Below the pieces are notes generated by a model. The model saw nothing but the letters and a program-made list of their open reading frames with translations, ran no database searches and was not told the origin of the DNA. Shown in pieces: positions 52,587 to 62,294 of a DNA stretch of 64,000 nt. This stretch comes from Thermoprotei archaeon. GTDB taxonomy: Archaea; Thermoproteota; Thermoprotei; Gearchaeales; WAQG01. The stretch is taken from positions 310,001 to 374,000 of the forward strand of contig JAVZOV010000001.1 of NCBI GenBank assembly GCA_038881895.1, given 5' to 3'. How positions within the stretch are numbered: position 1 is the stretch's first letter; the number at the start of each line of letters is the position of its first letter. Position numbers and translations under genes: made by a program.

Positions 52587-55385
52587 GTGTCGGTTAATGG
52601 GTTTGAGGGTCTGAGTGAGGGTTTGAGAAGAATTATAGCTAGTTATGGTTATGAGAAAGCTACTGAGGTTCAGAAAAGGGCTATTCCTCTTATAGTTAAG
52701 GGTCGGAATGTTTTTGTTGTTGCGCCGACTGGGTCTGGTAAGACTGAAGCTGTGTTTTTCCCTCTCATAGATTTGGTTTTGAGGCTTGGTGGTGAGGGTA
52801 TTAAGGCGTTGTATATAACTCCTATGCGTGCCTTGAATAGAGATATTTTGAGGAGGATGATGGATATTGCGTTGAGTGCTGGTCTTAAGGTTGCAGTGAG
52901 GCATGGTGATACGAAGCAGGCTGAACGTAGGGAGCAGGTTGAGAGTCCCCCGAATATTTTGATAACGACTCCTGAAATGTTGCAGGCTATGCTTGTTGCT
53001 AGGAATGTTAGGCCTTTGTTGAAGTGGGTTAAGATTGTTGTTGTTGATGAATTTCATGAGCTATTTTCTAGTAAGCGCGGTGCTCAGTTGGCTGTTGCGC
53101 TTGAGAGGTTGGTTGATGTTGCTGAGTATGATTTTCAAAGGATAGGTTTGTCTGCTACTGTAGGTGATCTGGAGGGAGCTGCTCGTATGCTTTTTGGTGT
53201 TGATCGTGATTTTATAGTTATAAATGTTGATGTGCCTAGGGAAATTGATGTAGTTATTGATTACGTGGGAGGTGAGGAGGATGTTGCTAAGGAGATTGTT
53301 AGGTTGTCGCGTGATAAGAATTCTATAATTCTCTTTACTAATACTAGGCAGATGGCTGAGCATATGACGTTTCAAATTTCTAATGTTGATCCTAGCTTAC
53401 AAGTTTTGGTTCACCATGGTTCTTTAGATAGGACTGTTAGGGAGAACGCTGAAAAAATGTTAAGGGAGGGCAAGCTAAAGTTCGTTGTTAGTACAAGTTC
53501 GTTGGAATTGGGCATTGACATAGGGTCTGTTGATTACGTGATACAGTTTGGTTCTCCTAGGGATCCTACACGGTTGTTACAAAGGATTGGTAGGTCGATG
53601 CACAGGTTTGGTGAAACTGCCAAGGGTATGATAATGGTGACAAATGCTGATGAGATCTTTGAGACCATCTCCATATTTGATTTTGCTAAAAGAGGTTCCC
53701 TTACTTCACTTCCTGTGTACAGGGAAGCATTAGATGTGCTTGCTCATCAGCTTGTGGGATATGTTTTGGAGAGAGGAGGAGCATCATTACATGATTTTTT
53801 AAGAATGATAAGAAGAAGTTGGCCTTATAAAGATTTAAGTGTTGAGAGGCTTGTTGAAGTCTCGGAGTTTTTGGAGAAGATTAGAAAGATTAAGCTTTAT
53901 ATTAATGATGAATTGAGGGTGAAGAGCCGGGGTTCACTGACGATCTCGTATTATTATGAGAATCTCTCTACTATACCTGAAACGAAATTTTACGATGCAA
54001 TAGATGTTGTTAGTAATCGAAGGATTGGTATGCTTGATGAGGAGTATACTAGAAATGCGCTTAATGAAAATGCTTTAATAATACTTGCAGGTCGCGTGTG
54101 GCGTGTGGTTGACGTTAACTCAGAAGATGAGCGTATCTTGTTAGAGCCTGTGGAGGAGATTGGCGATGCTCCTGTATGGTTTGGAGAGACTATACCTGTT
54201 CCACGTGAGATTGCTGAGTTAGCTGCGGAACTTAGGAAGAAAGTGATTGAGCATAAAATAAGTTTAAAGGATCTTGGCTATCCTCTCAGTGAGCGGTCTG
54301 CTAGGATGGTTTCTCAGTTGTTAGGTGAAGTTGCAGAGAAGAATTATCCTATACCTGATCCGAATTTAATTGTCATTGAACAGGTTGGTAATGTGTGCGT
54401 TCTTCATTCACCGTTTGGTACAAGGATAAACAGGGCTATTGCAATGATAATCAGGGGTATATTAAACAGAGAAGCCTTTTTAAGATCTCAGTATATTGCT
54501 GACTCTATGAAAATATTGTTTTATTCTAAAGCTCCGATTACGGCTGAGGTTATCAAGAATGCATTGCTTAGGTGGATTCCAATGTATATTAATGATAATC
54601 CGAAGTATTTGGAATATCTTTTGAAAGAGAGTAGCGAGTATGAACGCTTTCTTAAAGACGTGGCATTAAGGTTTGGTGTAATTTCAAAGAAGAGAATTAA
54701 TGATGTCCCTAAGTTTGTGATTGTTGAGTTAGAGGGCACTCCGGTTTCAGAGGAGGCATTAAAAGAGTTAAGGGATCATTATACCGATTTCTATGGTGCG
54801 CTTGAGATATTCAAGCGCATAGGATCAGGTGTTACGAAAGTAGAGACGTTCAAAGCAAGCGACCCATCACCATTTTCAAGGGAGTTTTTTGAGAGTTTTA
54901 GTCTTGGAAGATTTGCTTTGAAGTTGGCCTCCGCTGATTCAATAGTTACTGTCGTTAAGGAGCGCATTGAATCAGAAAGAGTGAGACTTATTTGCACTTA
55001 TTGTGGATGGCATTCCGTTGAAATTATTAAAAATTTATCTGATAAAATTTCCTGTCCTAGGTGTGGTTCTGTTATGATAGCCGTCACTGATCCAAATGAT
55101 GTTATAGCTATAAAGATAGCGAATTTAATAAGTAAAAAGAACGTCGCAGTCTTGAAGCGAAATGATGAGCTATCTAAGATGTATAAAAAGCTTATTTTTT
55201 CTGCAGAACTTGTAGCGTCCTATGGCAAGAAGGCTGTTAAAGCTATGGCTGGTAGAGGTATTGGTCCTAAAACCGCTGCAAGAATATTGGGCATGGCTTC
55301 GGATGAGTCGGGATTGTATCGTTTAATATTGAGAGCAGAGATTGATTACGCTCGTACTAAAAGATATTGGTCGAATGAGAAATAG
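52587..55385 (+). CDS. Lhr-type superfamily 2 DNA/RNA helicase
   Basis: About 932 residues. RecA domain 1 has VQKRAIPLIVKGRNVFVVAP, Walker A APTGSGKTEA, the DExH box VVVDEFHELF and LSATVGD; domain 2 has IILFTNTRQMAEHM, STSSLELGIDIG and QRIGRSMHRFGE. A winged helix and the Lhr-type beta-barrel region follow, with a zinc-binding pair CTYC...CPRC near residue 810 and an HhH-like GRGIGPKTAARILG near 895. This matches archaeal Lhr-like helicases of DNA repair, with an extra Cys4 site. GGAGG at 52576-52580 fits GTG 52587 six bases on, better than TTG 52581. Confidence 0.92.
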   Translation: MSVNGFEGLSEGLRRIIASYGYEKATEVQKRAIPLIVKGRNVFVVAPTGSGKTEAVFFPLIDLVLRLGGEGIKALYITPMRALNRDILRRMMDIALSAGLKVAVRHGDTKQAERREQVESPPNILITTPEMLQAMLVARNVRPLLKWVKIVVVDEFHELFSSKRGAQLAVALERLVDVAEYDFQRIGLSATVGDLEGAARMLFGVDRDFIVINVDVPREIDVVIDYVGGEEDVAKEIVRLSRDKNSIILFTNTRQMAEHMTFQISNVDPSLQVLVHHGSLDRTVRENAEKMLREGKLKFVVSTSSLELGIDIGSVDYVIQFGSPRDPTRLLQRIGRSMHRFGETAKGMIMVTNADEIFETISIFDFAKRGSLTSLPVYREALDVLAHQLVGYVLERGGASLHDFLRMIRRSWPYKDLSVERLVEVSEFLEKIRKIKLYINDELRVKSRGSLTISYYYENLSTIPETKFYDAIDVVSNRRIGMLDEEYTRNALNENALIILAGRVWRVVDVNSEDERILLEPVEEIGDAPVWFGETIPVPREIAELAAELRKKVIEHKISLKDLGYPLSERSARMVSQLLGEVAEKNYPIPDPNLIVIEQVGNVCVLHSPFGTRINRAIAMIIRGILNREAFLRSQYIADSMKILFYSKAPITAEVIKNALLRWIPMYINDNPKYLEYLLKESSEYERFLKDVALRFGVISKKRINDVPKFVIVELEGTPVSEEALKELRDHYTDFYGALEIFKRIGSGVTKVETFKASDPSPFSREFFESFSLGRFALKLASADSIVTVVKERIESERVRLICTYCGWHSVEIIKNLSDKISCPRCGSVMIAVTDPNDVIAIKIANLISKKNVAVLKRNDELSKMYKKLIFSAELVASYGKKAVKAMAGRGIGPKTAARILGMASDESGLYRLILRAEIDYARTKRYWSNEK

Positions 55386-55413
55386 TTTATAAGTTAGCTT
55401 GTTTTATTAAGTA

Positions 55414-56226
55414 ATGATGAAAGGTTTAGAGTTGTATAGAGATCACTTGTTTATGCTTAGGCAGGATTTAGATCGTGGTTTAATAAGTCAAGGTATTTAT
55501 GATGAACTTGCAGAAGAGTTTTTTATTGCGTTGCGTCTTAATGGTTATGAACCGTTTAAGGTTAAGTCTTTGCGTGCGCGTTTTGTTGATTTTATCTTGT
55601 TTAAATATCCTAAATCGATATTCGATAATGCTGTTTTTATACTTTTATCGTTTTTCATCTATTTGCTTGGTTTTTTGTTTGGATCCTTGCGTCCTTTTAA
55701 TCTTATTTTGAATACGAATAATACTGTGAGTGCCCAATACTCATCATTTGTTTTGTTCATACAAATATTTATGAACAACCTAAGGGTGCAGAGCATTTCG
55801 TTTGTTTTATCTCTTCTTGCTGACGTTCCTACTGTGTTCACTACATTTGCCAATGGTTTTATTTTAGGCTTGGTCTATTCTTATTATCCGCACGGTTTTT
55901 TGGAATTTTGGTCATTGATTTTACCTCATGGTGTGTTAGAGTTGACGGCTATGATAACATCGTTCGGAGCTTCCTTAGGGTTTGGTTATAGATTTCTTAA
56001 AAGTTTTTCTCTTTATGGGTCTCATGAAGCATTAAGAAAGGCAACGGACACAGCATTAAATGTTATGTTAGGTAGCAGTATTCTGCTGTTTGTTGCTGCG
56101 TTCATAGAGGCTTACTTTACCTCTAGTCCTCTAGATCCAGTCACTAAATTAATTTTTTCATTGATTATGTTCATGGTTATCGTATTTTATTTGGTTTATA
56201 GTTGGTTAAAAATCAAGAGGGTTTAA
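55414..56226 (+). CDS. SpoIIM-like (DUF95) integral membrane protein
   Basis: A 270-residue protein with a cytoplasmic N-terminus of about 65 residues and five to six membrane helices (FDNAVFILLSFFIYLLGFLF, FVLSLLADVPTVFTTFANGFILGLVYSYY, LPHGVLELTAMITSFGASLGFGY). The E-x2-LPHG(V)LEL segment is the hallmark of the stage II sporulation protein M family, found in many archaea with unknown role. The convergent RDD gene overlaps it by 21 bases, and the two families are often neighbours, which suggests a shared membrane function. Confidence 0.88.
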   Translation: MMKGLELYRDHLFMLRQDLDRGLISQGIYDELAEEFFIALRLNGYEPFKVKSLRARFVDFILFKYPKSIFDNAVFILLSFFIYLLGFLFGSLRPFNLILNTNNTVSAQYSSFVLFIQIFMNNLRVQSISFVLSLLADVPTVFTTFANGFILGLVYSYYPHGFLEFWSLILPHGVLELTAMITSFGASLGFGYRFLKSFSLYGSHEALRKATDTALNVMLGSSILLFVAAFIEAYFTSSPLDPVTKLIFSLIMFMVIVFYLVYSWLKIKRV

Positions 56227-56895
56227 ATTATACTTTGAACGTAGTTGTTCAAATTCAAGTATTCCTTCTTGATCAGCATTTTCAGAGATTACAGCATGAG
56301 ATAGGAAAAATTCTAGGTCCATGAGTTCTTGGAGTCTTATTTTTACATCTGTGCGTCTGAAACTCTTTTTAGCTAACTCTTGAGCTATGTTGTTTCGCTG
56401 CATCTCTACTGCAATGAACATTTCTCTAGTAACGTGAAAGAATTTTATCTCTAATTTTTGCTTTTTTCCAACTACTATAGTAGATACTGCGATATCGCCT
56501 ATTCGTTGCCACCATAAAAAAGCTGGTACATAAAGGAGCATTATATCCAAGAATCGAAAGATATTCCTGCCGAATGCTTTTGCAATATTCATTGGTTCAT
56601 CGTTTGTGGAGATCACTTTTAATCCCAAAAGAAACTTACCCAATGTAAACCCTAACGTTCCTTCAGTTAATGTAGAATATATTATTAATATGATGAATGT
56701 ATTTAAGAATAGTTGCAGGTACTCGTTTAAAAGGAACATTAGTGGTCTTGATGTTCTTGAAATAACCATGGCTATGGCGATCGATATAGCGAGGTCTATT
56801 AAGTGTGCCATTGCTCGTTTAAAATAAATAACAGTATTCAACGTGAGATGCGTTCTAATATTTTTTAGTGATCGTGATTTTTCTATTATTTTCAT
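56206..56895 (-). CDS. RDD-family membrane protein
   Basis: A 229-residue protein. It has an RDD core of about 120 residues with three or four helices: RAMAHLIDLAISIAIAMVIS (R and D of the name), TEGTLGFTLGKFLLGLKVIS and NIFRFLDIMLLYVPAFLWW (second D). A soluble C-terminal part of about 75 residues follows (QELAKKSFRRTDVKIRLQELMDLEFFL). RDD proteins are often paired with SpoIIM-like proteins, as here. Transport has been suggested for some; role unknown. Confidence 0.88.
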   Translation of the reverse strand: MKIIEKSRSLKNIRTHLTLNTVIYFKRAMAHLIDLAISIAIAMVISRTSRPLMFLLNEYLQLFLNTFIILIIYSTLTEGTLGFTLGKFLLGLKVISTNDEPMNIAKAFGRNIFRFLDIMLLYVPAFLWWQRIGDIAVSTIVVGKKQKLEIKFFHVTREMFIAVEMQRNNIAQELAKKSFRRTDVKIRLQELMDLEFFLSHAVISENADQEGILEFEQLRSKYNLNPLDF

Positions 56896-56930
56896 GTTTT
56901 GTTTTCATTTTATAAAATATGGTAGGTTGT

Positions 56931-57755
56931 TTATTTATTTGATTGTTCTAAGAATTGTTTTATTCTTTTGACGATTTCATTTAGTGCCTTACTTGCTGGT
57001 GCATCAGGATAACTTAGTGTAAATAGTTTCCCTTTATCTGATGCTTCTGCTATTCTAGGATCTAAAGGAATTTTACCTAGGAATGGTACTTTCATTCTTT
57101 TTGCTATTCTTTCTCCTCCCCCTTCCCCGAATATTTTGTATGTTTTTCCTGATTCTGGGCATGTGAAACCGCTCATGTTCTCTACAATACCTATTATTGG
57201 TATTTTTAGTGAAAATGCAAAGTTTACAGCCTTCTCAACTACTATTTGAGATACTTCTGAGGGTATTGTTACTATTATTGTACCGCTTGGTTTTCGAATT
57301 TCTTGTGCCACACTTAAAGGTTCATCTCCAGTCCCAGGCGGTAAATCAACAAGAAGATAATCTAACTCTCCCCAATCTAAATTCTCTACGAATTCCTGAA
57401 TAGCTTTAGCTTTTAATGGGCCTCTCCAAACTACTGGTGTATCGTATGTGGGCAGTAAGAATGCAATAGAAATAACCTTTATATTATTCGGGCCAATCAA
57501 AGGCTTTAATGACTGCCCTGGATCTGGTGCTATAAGCCTCATATGATCGATACCTAGCATTTTAGGTACAGATGGGCCATGTATGTCTGCATCTAATATT
57601 CCGACTCGTGAGCCGTGTGATGCTAATATTGCTGCAGTATTAACGGTTATGAAAGACTTGCCAACGCCACCTTTACCACTCATCACTAAGATTGTATGTT
57701 TTATGTTAAGGAGTCCTTCTTCGGGACTTGCTACTTCAAATCCAAAGCCAGACAA
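56931..57755 (-). CDS. Mrp/NBP35-family iron-sulfur carrier ATPase
   Basis: A 274-residue deviant P-loop ATPase. It has VMSGKGGVGKSFITVNTAAIL (KGGVGKS with the signature Lys), DADIHGPSVPKMLG, DLPPGTGDEPLS and VENMSGFTCPESGKTYKIFG. In most Mrp/ApbC proteins the last segment carries CPxC, which binds the transferred cluster between two subunits; here only one Cys remains (TCPESG). So the cluster function could be altered or use other residues. It is a stand-alone gene, 100 bases before the Gfo/Idh gene in the same direction. Confidence 0.9.
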   Translation of the reverse strand: MSGFGFEVASPEEGLLNIKHTILVMSGKGGVGKSFITVNTAAILASHGSRVGILDADIHGPSVPKMLGIDHMRLIAPDPGQSLKPLIGPNNIKVISIAFLLPTYDTPVVWRGPLKAKAIQEFVENLDWGELDYLLVDLPPGTGDEPLSVAQEIRKPSGTIIVTIPSEVSQIVVEKAVNFAFSLKIPIIGIVENMSGFTCPESGKTYKIFGEGGGERIAKRMKVPFLGKIPLDPRIAEASDKGKLFTLSYPDAPASKALNEIVKRIKQFLEQSNK

Positions 57756-57854
57756 TTATTAACACCAATCTTTACAAAATGAAAGCTCTAGATTAATTTA
57801 TTCTTATCAAGATAAAAAAATTGCGTTACTAATAGAATACTTGAATTAGTTATT

Positions 57855-58871
57855 CTATGATTCGTTAAGGAAGTTTTTGGCTAACAATTTTCTATTTTGA
57901 GATGGTATTACTGTATTAATTGTTTTATCTGGTATCATTTCTGGGATACCTGTTTTGGCAGATTTTAGTGCGCTATCTATTATGGACAAGGCGATTATTG
58001 CATCATCGAGCGTGACTAATGGTTTTTCTCCTTTTATCACGTTAATGAAATGTTGTAGTTCACGTTTTAGTGGTTCAGAGTATTCGATATATGGTTTGAT
58101 TGTGCCTTCATTGTTTTCTATTGTTATTTCTTGGGTTATGTAATCGATTGTGATTATTCCTTCGCTCCCTGTCACCTTTAATGTTCTGATTTTTCTTGGT
58201 GTTAGCCAGTTGGTACTGATAAAACTGGTTATGTTGTCTTCTAAATTTAATATCATTAGCGCATAATCTTCATATGTTCCTTGTATTTTGCCTATAATGC
58301 TGTATACTGATTTTACTTGTTTATTGGTAATGTATCGTATAACGTCTATATCATGCATTCCAAGGTCATGGAGTACACCAACATCTTTTATGCGATCTGG
58401 TCTTCTGGATACACGTTCAGCAATAATAGTGATTATGTGCCCTATCTTACCTTTATCTATTAATTGTTTTAAATAATTCACTGCTGGGTTGAACCTTTCG
58501 ATAAAACCTGGCATAGTTTTTATCTTTGAGTCTCTGGCTGCCTCTGATAATCGTAACGCTTTCATTAAATCTCCAGTAACAGGTTTTTCTATTAAAACGT
58601 TTATGCCCCTTTTAATGACACCCATCGCTATTTCGTAATGTGTTGATGTAGGTGTGCATATTGTCACAGCATCTACATCATGTTTGCTTAATGCTTCTTT
58701 ATAGTCCTTAAAGAATTCTACATTAAAGCGTTTACCTATTTCCTCAGCTTTACTTACATCTATATCTGCGATAAAAACGAGCTCTGCATCATTGATTTCC
58801 TTTAAGACTCTTGCATGATTCCTTCCCCAAAAGCCTGACCCTATAACACCTATTTTTATAATTGTTCTCAC
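57855..58871 (-). CDS. Gfo/Idh/MocA-family sugar dehydrogenase
   Basis: A 338-residue NAD(P)-dependent oxidoreductase. N-terminal Rossmann motif IGVIGSGFWGRNHARVL, then DADAVTICTPTSTHYEIA-like strand and the catalytic EKPVTGDL, with the C-terminal beta-sheet domain including GVLHDLGMHDIDVIRYI (His/Asp of the active site). Its closest role in archaeal clusters is oxidation of UDP-sugars such as UDP-GlcNAc at C3, or an inositol-type dehydrogenase. It is divergent to the TrmB-DUF354 operon and near a GlcNAc-1-P transferase type gene, which favours a nucleotide-sugar substrate. Confidence 0.88.
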   Translation of the reverse strand: MRTIIKIGVIGSGFWGRNHARVLKEINDAELVFIADIDVSKAEEIGKRFNVEFFKDYKEALSKHDVDAVTICTPTSTHYEIAMGVIKRGINVLIEKPVTGDLMKALRLSEAARDSKIKTMPGFIERFNPAVNYLKQLIDKGKIGHIITIIAERVSRRPDRIKDVGVLHDLGMHDIDVIRYITNKQVKSVYSIIGKIQGTYEDYALMILNLEDNITSFISTNWLTPRKIRTLKVTGSEGIITIDYITQEITIENNEGTIKPYIEYSEPLKRELQHFINVIKGEKPLVTLDDAIIALSIIDSALKSAKTGIPEMIPDKTINTVIPSQNRKLLAKNFLNES

Positions 58872-58949
58872 CCAAAGAAAGAATATGCATGCTCACTTAA
58901 AAATGATTTTTTAGTAATGTTTTTTAACTTATAAGTAAAAAATAATAAT

Positions 58950-59765
58950 GTGGAAAATATGGAAAATAGGATAATTCATCTCATGGAAACTATAGGGCTT
59001 ACAGGTTATGAGGCGCGTGCATACAGGGCTTTAATAGAACACGGCAAATTGTCTGCAAATGAATTAAGCCATTCAACTGGAATACCTTTACAACGAGTGT
59101 ATGGAGTGGTATTATCGTTAATGAATAAAGGGTTAGTAAAGGAATTGCCAGAGAAACCGAAAAAGTTCGATGCTGTGCCGCCAAATGAGGGGCTTGAAGA
59201 ATATATAAAGAAATATATCAGATCACTGGAAGCTCACGTTGAGCACGTACGAGGCGCCTCCCAGGAGCTTTTAAAAGAAGTTAATACGTTATATAATTCA
59301 TCTAGAATAAAGGTTGGATGGGAAACTTTGCTACAGAAACTTTCTGGGTTTAATGAAATGGAGGCTGTGACTGTAAAGGGCATTAATGATTCTAATGAAA
59401 TGATCTCAATTTCCACGAACACATTTTCATGGTATCCTAAGGTTGAACGGTATCTAAGAAGTGCTCTAGATAAGGGAGTAGTTATTCGTGTGCTTCTTAA
59501 TCCTTCAATAAGGAGATTGGCTGATCTAGATACGAGGTTTGATGAAAGAATTAGATTTAGGAGGAGTCCCATGCCTGCATTACCTTTCCGAGGAACCATA
59601 TTTGATGATAGGATGGTAGTATTTCTTATGTTAATTCCTTCTGACGAGTCGCAAAAAATACGCCCGTTATTTTACCAGCCGCATGTTTCAGTAAATCGAG
59701 GCATAGTAAAAATATTTTCTGATACGTTTGAATATAATTGGGTTAGAGGTAAGAATGTAAAATGA
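58950..59765 (+). CDS. TrmB-family transcriptional regulator
   Basis: A 271-residue protein. The TrmB winged helix covers residues 8-80 (LMETIGLTGYEARAYRALIEHGKLSANELSHSTGI, PLQRVYGVVLSLMNKGLV). The C-terminal 160 residues are the TrmB effector domain (VTVKGINDSNEMI... RVLLNPSIRRL), which in characterised members binds sugars. It starts GTG 58950 or ATG 58959 and overlaps the DUF354 gene by 4 bases (ATGA), so both are expressed together. It probably regulates this surface-sugar cluster according to a sugar signal. Confidence 0.9.
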   Translation: MENMENRIIHLMETIGLTGYEARAYRALIEHGKLSANELSHSTGIPLQRVYGVVLSLMNKGLVKELPEKPKKFDAVPPNEGLEEYIKKYIRSLEAHVEHVRGASQELLKEVNTLYNSSRIKVGWETLLQKLSGFNEMEAVTVKGINDSNEMISISTNTFSWYPKVERYLRSALDKGVVIRVLLNPSIRRLADLDTRFDERIRFRRSPMPALPFRGTIFDDRMVVFLMLIPSDESQKIRPLFYQPHVSVNRGIVKIFSDTFEYNWVRGKNVK

Positions 59766-60844
59766 AAATATGGATTGATATACTTACACCAAAATATGTG
59801 CTGTTCTTTAAACCGTTAGTACAAAGACTTAAAAAAAGTGGTCATGATGTACTTATCACATCTCGTGAATACAGAGAAACTGTGGAGTTGTTAAAAATAA
59901 AGAACATTGATGCAATAATTATCGGCAAGTATGGTGGAGAAACGCTGAAAGGAAAGCTAATAGCCAGCATTGAGCGTATGCGGGAAATGGTTAACATAGC
60001 TGAAGAGTTTAAACCTGATTTAGCATTATCTTCATGCTCACCAGATTTAACTAGAGTAGCTTTTGGATTAAATATACCCCACGTAGCTGTGAGTGAAGGT
60101 GTGAATTCGAAATATGTTATGAGACTCACGTTACCATTATCAAGACTTTTGCTTACACCTGCTTACATACCTATTGAAGAATGGCTTATTTATGGTATTT
60201 CAAGAAATAGAATTATCACTTATAAGGGTCTTGATGCGTTGGCATGGTTATCAGATTTTACACCTGATAATAAAATTCTCGATACACTTAACATTAAAAA
60301 AGATAAAAAGAAGCTCGTTTTGATAAGGCCTGAAGAAAGGTTTGCATCCTATCTTAGCGGTAAGACAAGTATAATGAAGAGAGAAACTGCTCAAATGTTA
60401 CGAGAGCTTGCAAGGAAACGGGATGACACCCTTTTTGTTTTCTTGCCAAGGTATCAGGAGGACATCCCAATCCTTAAAGATCTTTATGGAGATTTCTCAA
60501 TAATTTTAGACCGTGTTGTTGACGGAGCTAGTTTGCTCAGTGCTTCTGATGTATTTGTAGGTGGAGGAGGGACCATGAGCCAGGAGGCTGTTTTACTTGG
60601 GGTTCCCACCATTTCAGTATATCCAGATAGGTATCCCATTGGAGAGTACTTAATTTCAAAAGGTGTATTGACGCGCGTTGATATAAGTAAGCTACCTTCC
60701 ATTCTTAACGAATATTTAGATGATCTTAATGAAATTAAGAGAGACACAAAGCGTAAAATAGAGATTCTTAAAAATGAGATGGAAAACCCTGTGGATGTGA
60801 TATTAAATGTGATAGAAAATGAAGCTTGGCTGATGGAGACTTAA
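59762..60844 (+). CDS. DUF354 family protein (GT-B-like, cell-surface sugar)
   Basis: A 360-residue protein of the archaeal DUF354 family, which resembles UDP-GlcNAc 2-epimerase/GT-B glycosyltransferases. It opens IWIDILTPKYVLFFKPLVQRL, with DVLITSREYRETVELL and LALSSCSPDLTRVAFGLNIPHVAVSEG. The C-terminal domain has the nucleotide-binding loop VFVGGGGTMSQEAVLLGVPTISVYP. Its place next to a TrmB regulator, an oxidoreductase and a phospho-GlcNAc transferase suggests modification or transfer of a nucleotide sugar. Exact reaction unknown. Confidence 0.88.
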   Translation: MKIWIDILTPKYVLFFKPLVQRLKKSGHDVLITSREYRETVELLKIKNIDAIIIGKYGGETLKGKLIASIERMREMVNIAEEFKPDLALSSCSPDLTRVAFGLNIPHVAVSEGVNSKYVMRLTLPLSRLLLTPAYIPIEEWLIYGISRNRIITYKGLDALAWLSDFTPDNKILDTLNIKKDKKKLVLIRPEERFASYLSGKTSIMKRETAQMLRELARKRDDTLFVFLPRYQEDIPILKDLYGDFSIILDRVVDGASLLSASDVFVGGGGTMSQEAVLLGVPTISVYPDRYPIGEYLISKGVLTRVDISKLPSILNEYLDDLNEIKRDTKRKIEILKNEMENPVDVILNVIENEAWLMET

Positions 60845-60931
60845 TGTCTAATGTGCAGTCCTTCATTGTTTGGCAAGATCCTTAATGAGCCTCTAGTGAG
60901 GGGGAATGGATGAAAACCCATGACTGGAATT

Positions 60932-61171
60932 CTAGCCCTTATTTTTATAATTTTTTCGTAGCATTTTCCAAAAATATGATGATACTAGTTTAAACCATGC
61001 GAATAACCATAATCCTATTAGTGCGATGCCTATGAGTGGTCTAATATAAGGTAATAATGGTGATTTAGGGGTCTCATACAATAATAAGGTTAGTACAAAA
61101 CTAACACCAATTAGCATAAGCCACGATATGAACGTTATAATCAGTAGATCTTTAGTAGCTTTAGCAATCAT
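60932..61171 (-). CDS. Small two-helix membrane protein
   Basis: A 79-residue protein with two transmembrane helices (LLIITFISWLMLIGVSFVLTLLL and PLIGIALIGLWLFAWFKLV) joined by a short loop, and a basic C-terminus (KMLRKNYKNKG). Its ATG directly follows the stop of the GlcNAc-1-P transferase type gene (61172), so they are one operon. It may be a partner or stabiliser of that enzyme; no family recognised. Confidence 0.65.
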   Translation of the reverse strand: MIAKATKDLLIITFISWLMLIGVSFVLTLLLYETPKSPLLPYIRPLIGIALIGLWLFAWFKLVSSYFWKMLRKNYKNKG

Positions 61172-62173
61172 TTAAACACCCCATAAACGTATTGTTGTCA
61201 AGTAAGCTGTAATAATAGCTAGCATGCATGACAGTAATGAAAGTAGAAAGAGTGAATATGCTAGTTCTTTTTCATGTTCTGGGCCTCTCATAAGTAAAAG
61301 TCGTAGGAGTGATACTGCTGCTTTTGGATTATCTGTTGCTTCTAAAAGTCCGTCATCACGTAATCTTGTTGGTTTGTCTTTAATAGTTTTATGTTCAAAT
61401 AATCTTCTTATACTGCCAAGAATATAAAAACTATTCATTATATGGGGCATTAGTGCTACTATTCCAACAATTTCGAGTCTTCCTGTTACCGCCAAGGCAC
61501 CTATTAATCCTCCTATGAAGAAATCACCTGAATTACCTATGAACGTTTTTGCCGGATATTTATTGTAATAATAGAATGCTATGAGGCTCGCTATTGCAAC
61601 AAATGACATTGTTTCTATGCCTCTTCCACCTAGTAATATTCCTGATACTGCTAGTGCTATAAAAACTGGGATTGTAGTTAGTGGTGTAGCACCGTTTATG
61701 ACATCGAGCATATTCACTGCATTAGCTGGAACGGCTATAGAAAACGGTAATAGTAGTTGATAAATTATGAATAAGCGTGTTCCTGGTATGAATGGAATTG
61801 CTGGTCTAGGATTGTAGACTTCCATAGTATATATTGGTAAAAAGGCAAAAATCGTGAGTGCTGGTTTTAAAATTCCTCCTAGATCAAATAAATCATCTAA
61901 TAAACCAATGATGCCTGCTATCAATGCAGTCAGTAATGATGCTATAATTATTGTTGATAGTTCATTAAGCATATACATTACAATCACTGAGATTGAGATA
62001 CTTATAATTATGCTTATTCCACCCAATTCAGGAATTTCTGGTTTATTTAGCTTGTGCACATCTATTCCTGTCTTGCCAATTCTTTTCATGACATTCATAA
62101 TTAGTGGTGTTAATAGAAATGTTAGTGTAAAGCTAACAATCGGTGGTAATATTATATTAATTTCATTGGCCAT
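61172..62173 (-). CDS. Polyprenyl-phosphate GlcNAc-1-phosphotransferase-like (MraY/GPT/AglH family)
   Basis: A 333-residue enzyme with about ten membrane helices. Family motifs are HKLNKPEIPELGGISII, the metal-binding IIGLLDDLFDLGG (DDxxD-like), AVNMLDVINGATPLTTIPV (N-x2-N-x2-D type) and FIGNSGDFFIGGLIGAL. These enzymes link a sugar phosphate from UDP-GlcNAc or a similar donor to dolichyl/polyprenyl phosphate, the first step of N-glycan or surface polymer assembly. The lipid would come from the product of uppS at 51578-52360. The upstream region is shared with mptA. Confidence 0.9.
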   Translation of the reverse strand: MANEINIILPPIVSFTLTFLLTPLIMNVMKRIGKTGIDVHKLNKPEIPELGGISIIISISISVIVMYMLNELSTIIIASLLTALIAGIIGLLDDLFDLGGILKPALTIFAFLPIYTMEVYNPRPAIPFIPGTRLFIIYQLLLPFSIAVPANAVNMLDVINGATPLTTIPVFIALAVSGILLGGRGIETMSFVAIASLIAFYYYNKYPAKTFIGNSGDFFIGGLIGALAVTGRLEIVGIVALMPHIMNSFYILGSIRRLFEHKTIKDKPTRLRDDGLLEATDNPKAAVSLLRLLLMRGPEHEKELAYSLFLLSLLSCMLAIITAYLTTIRLWGV

Positions 62174-62294
62174 TCTATAGCACCTATTATTTTTAATTTA
62201 ATGATTAACTATAAAATAAACTTTATGATTTCTGTAATAACGCAGTGTTCATGTATATATTGTTGAACTATTTCTATAGAGTGTGGTGATAAAC

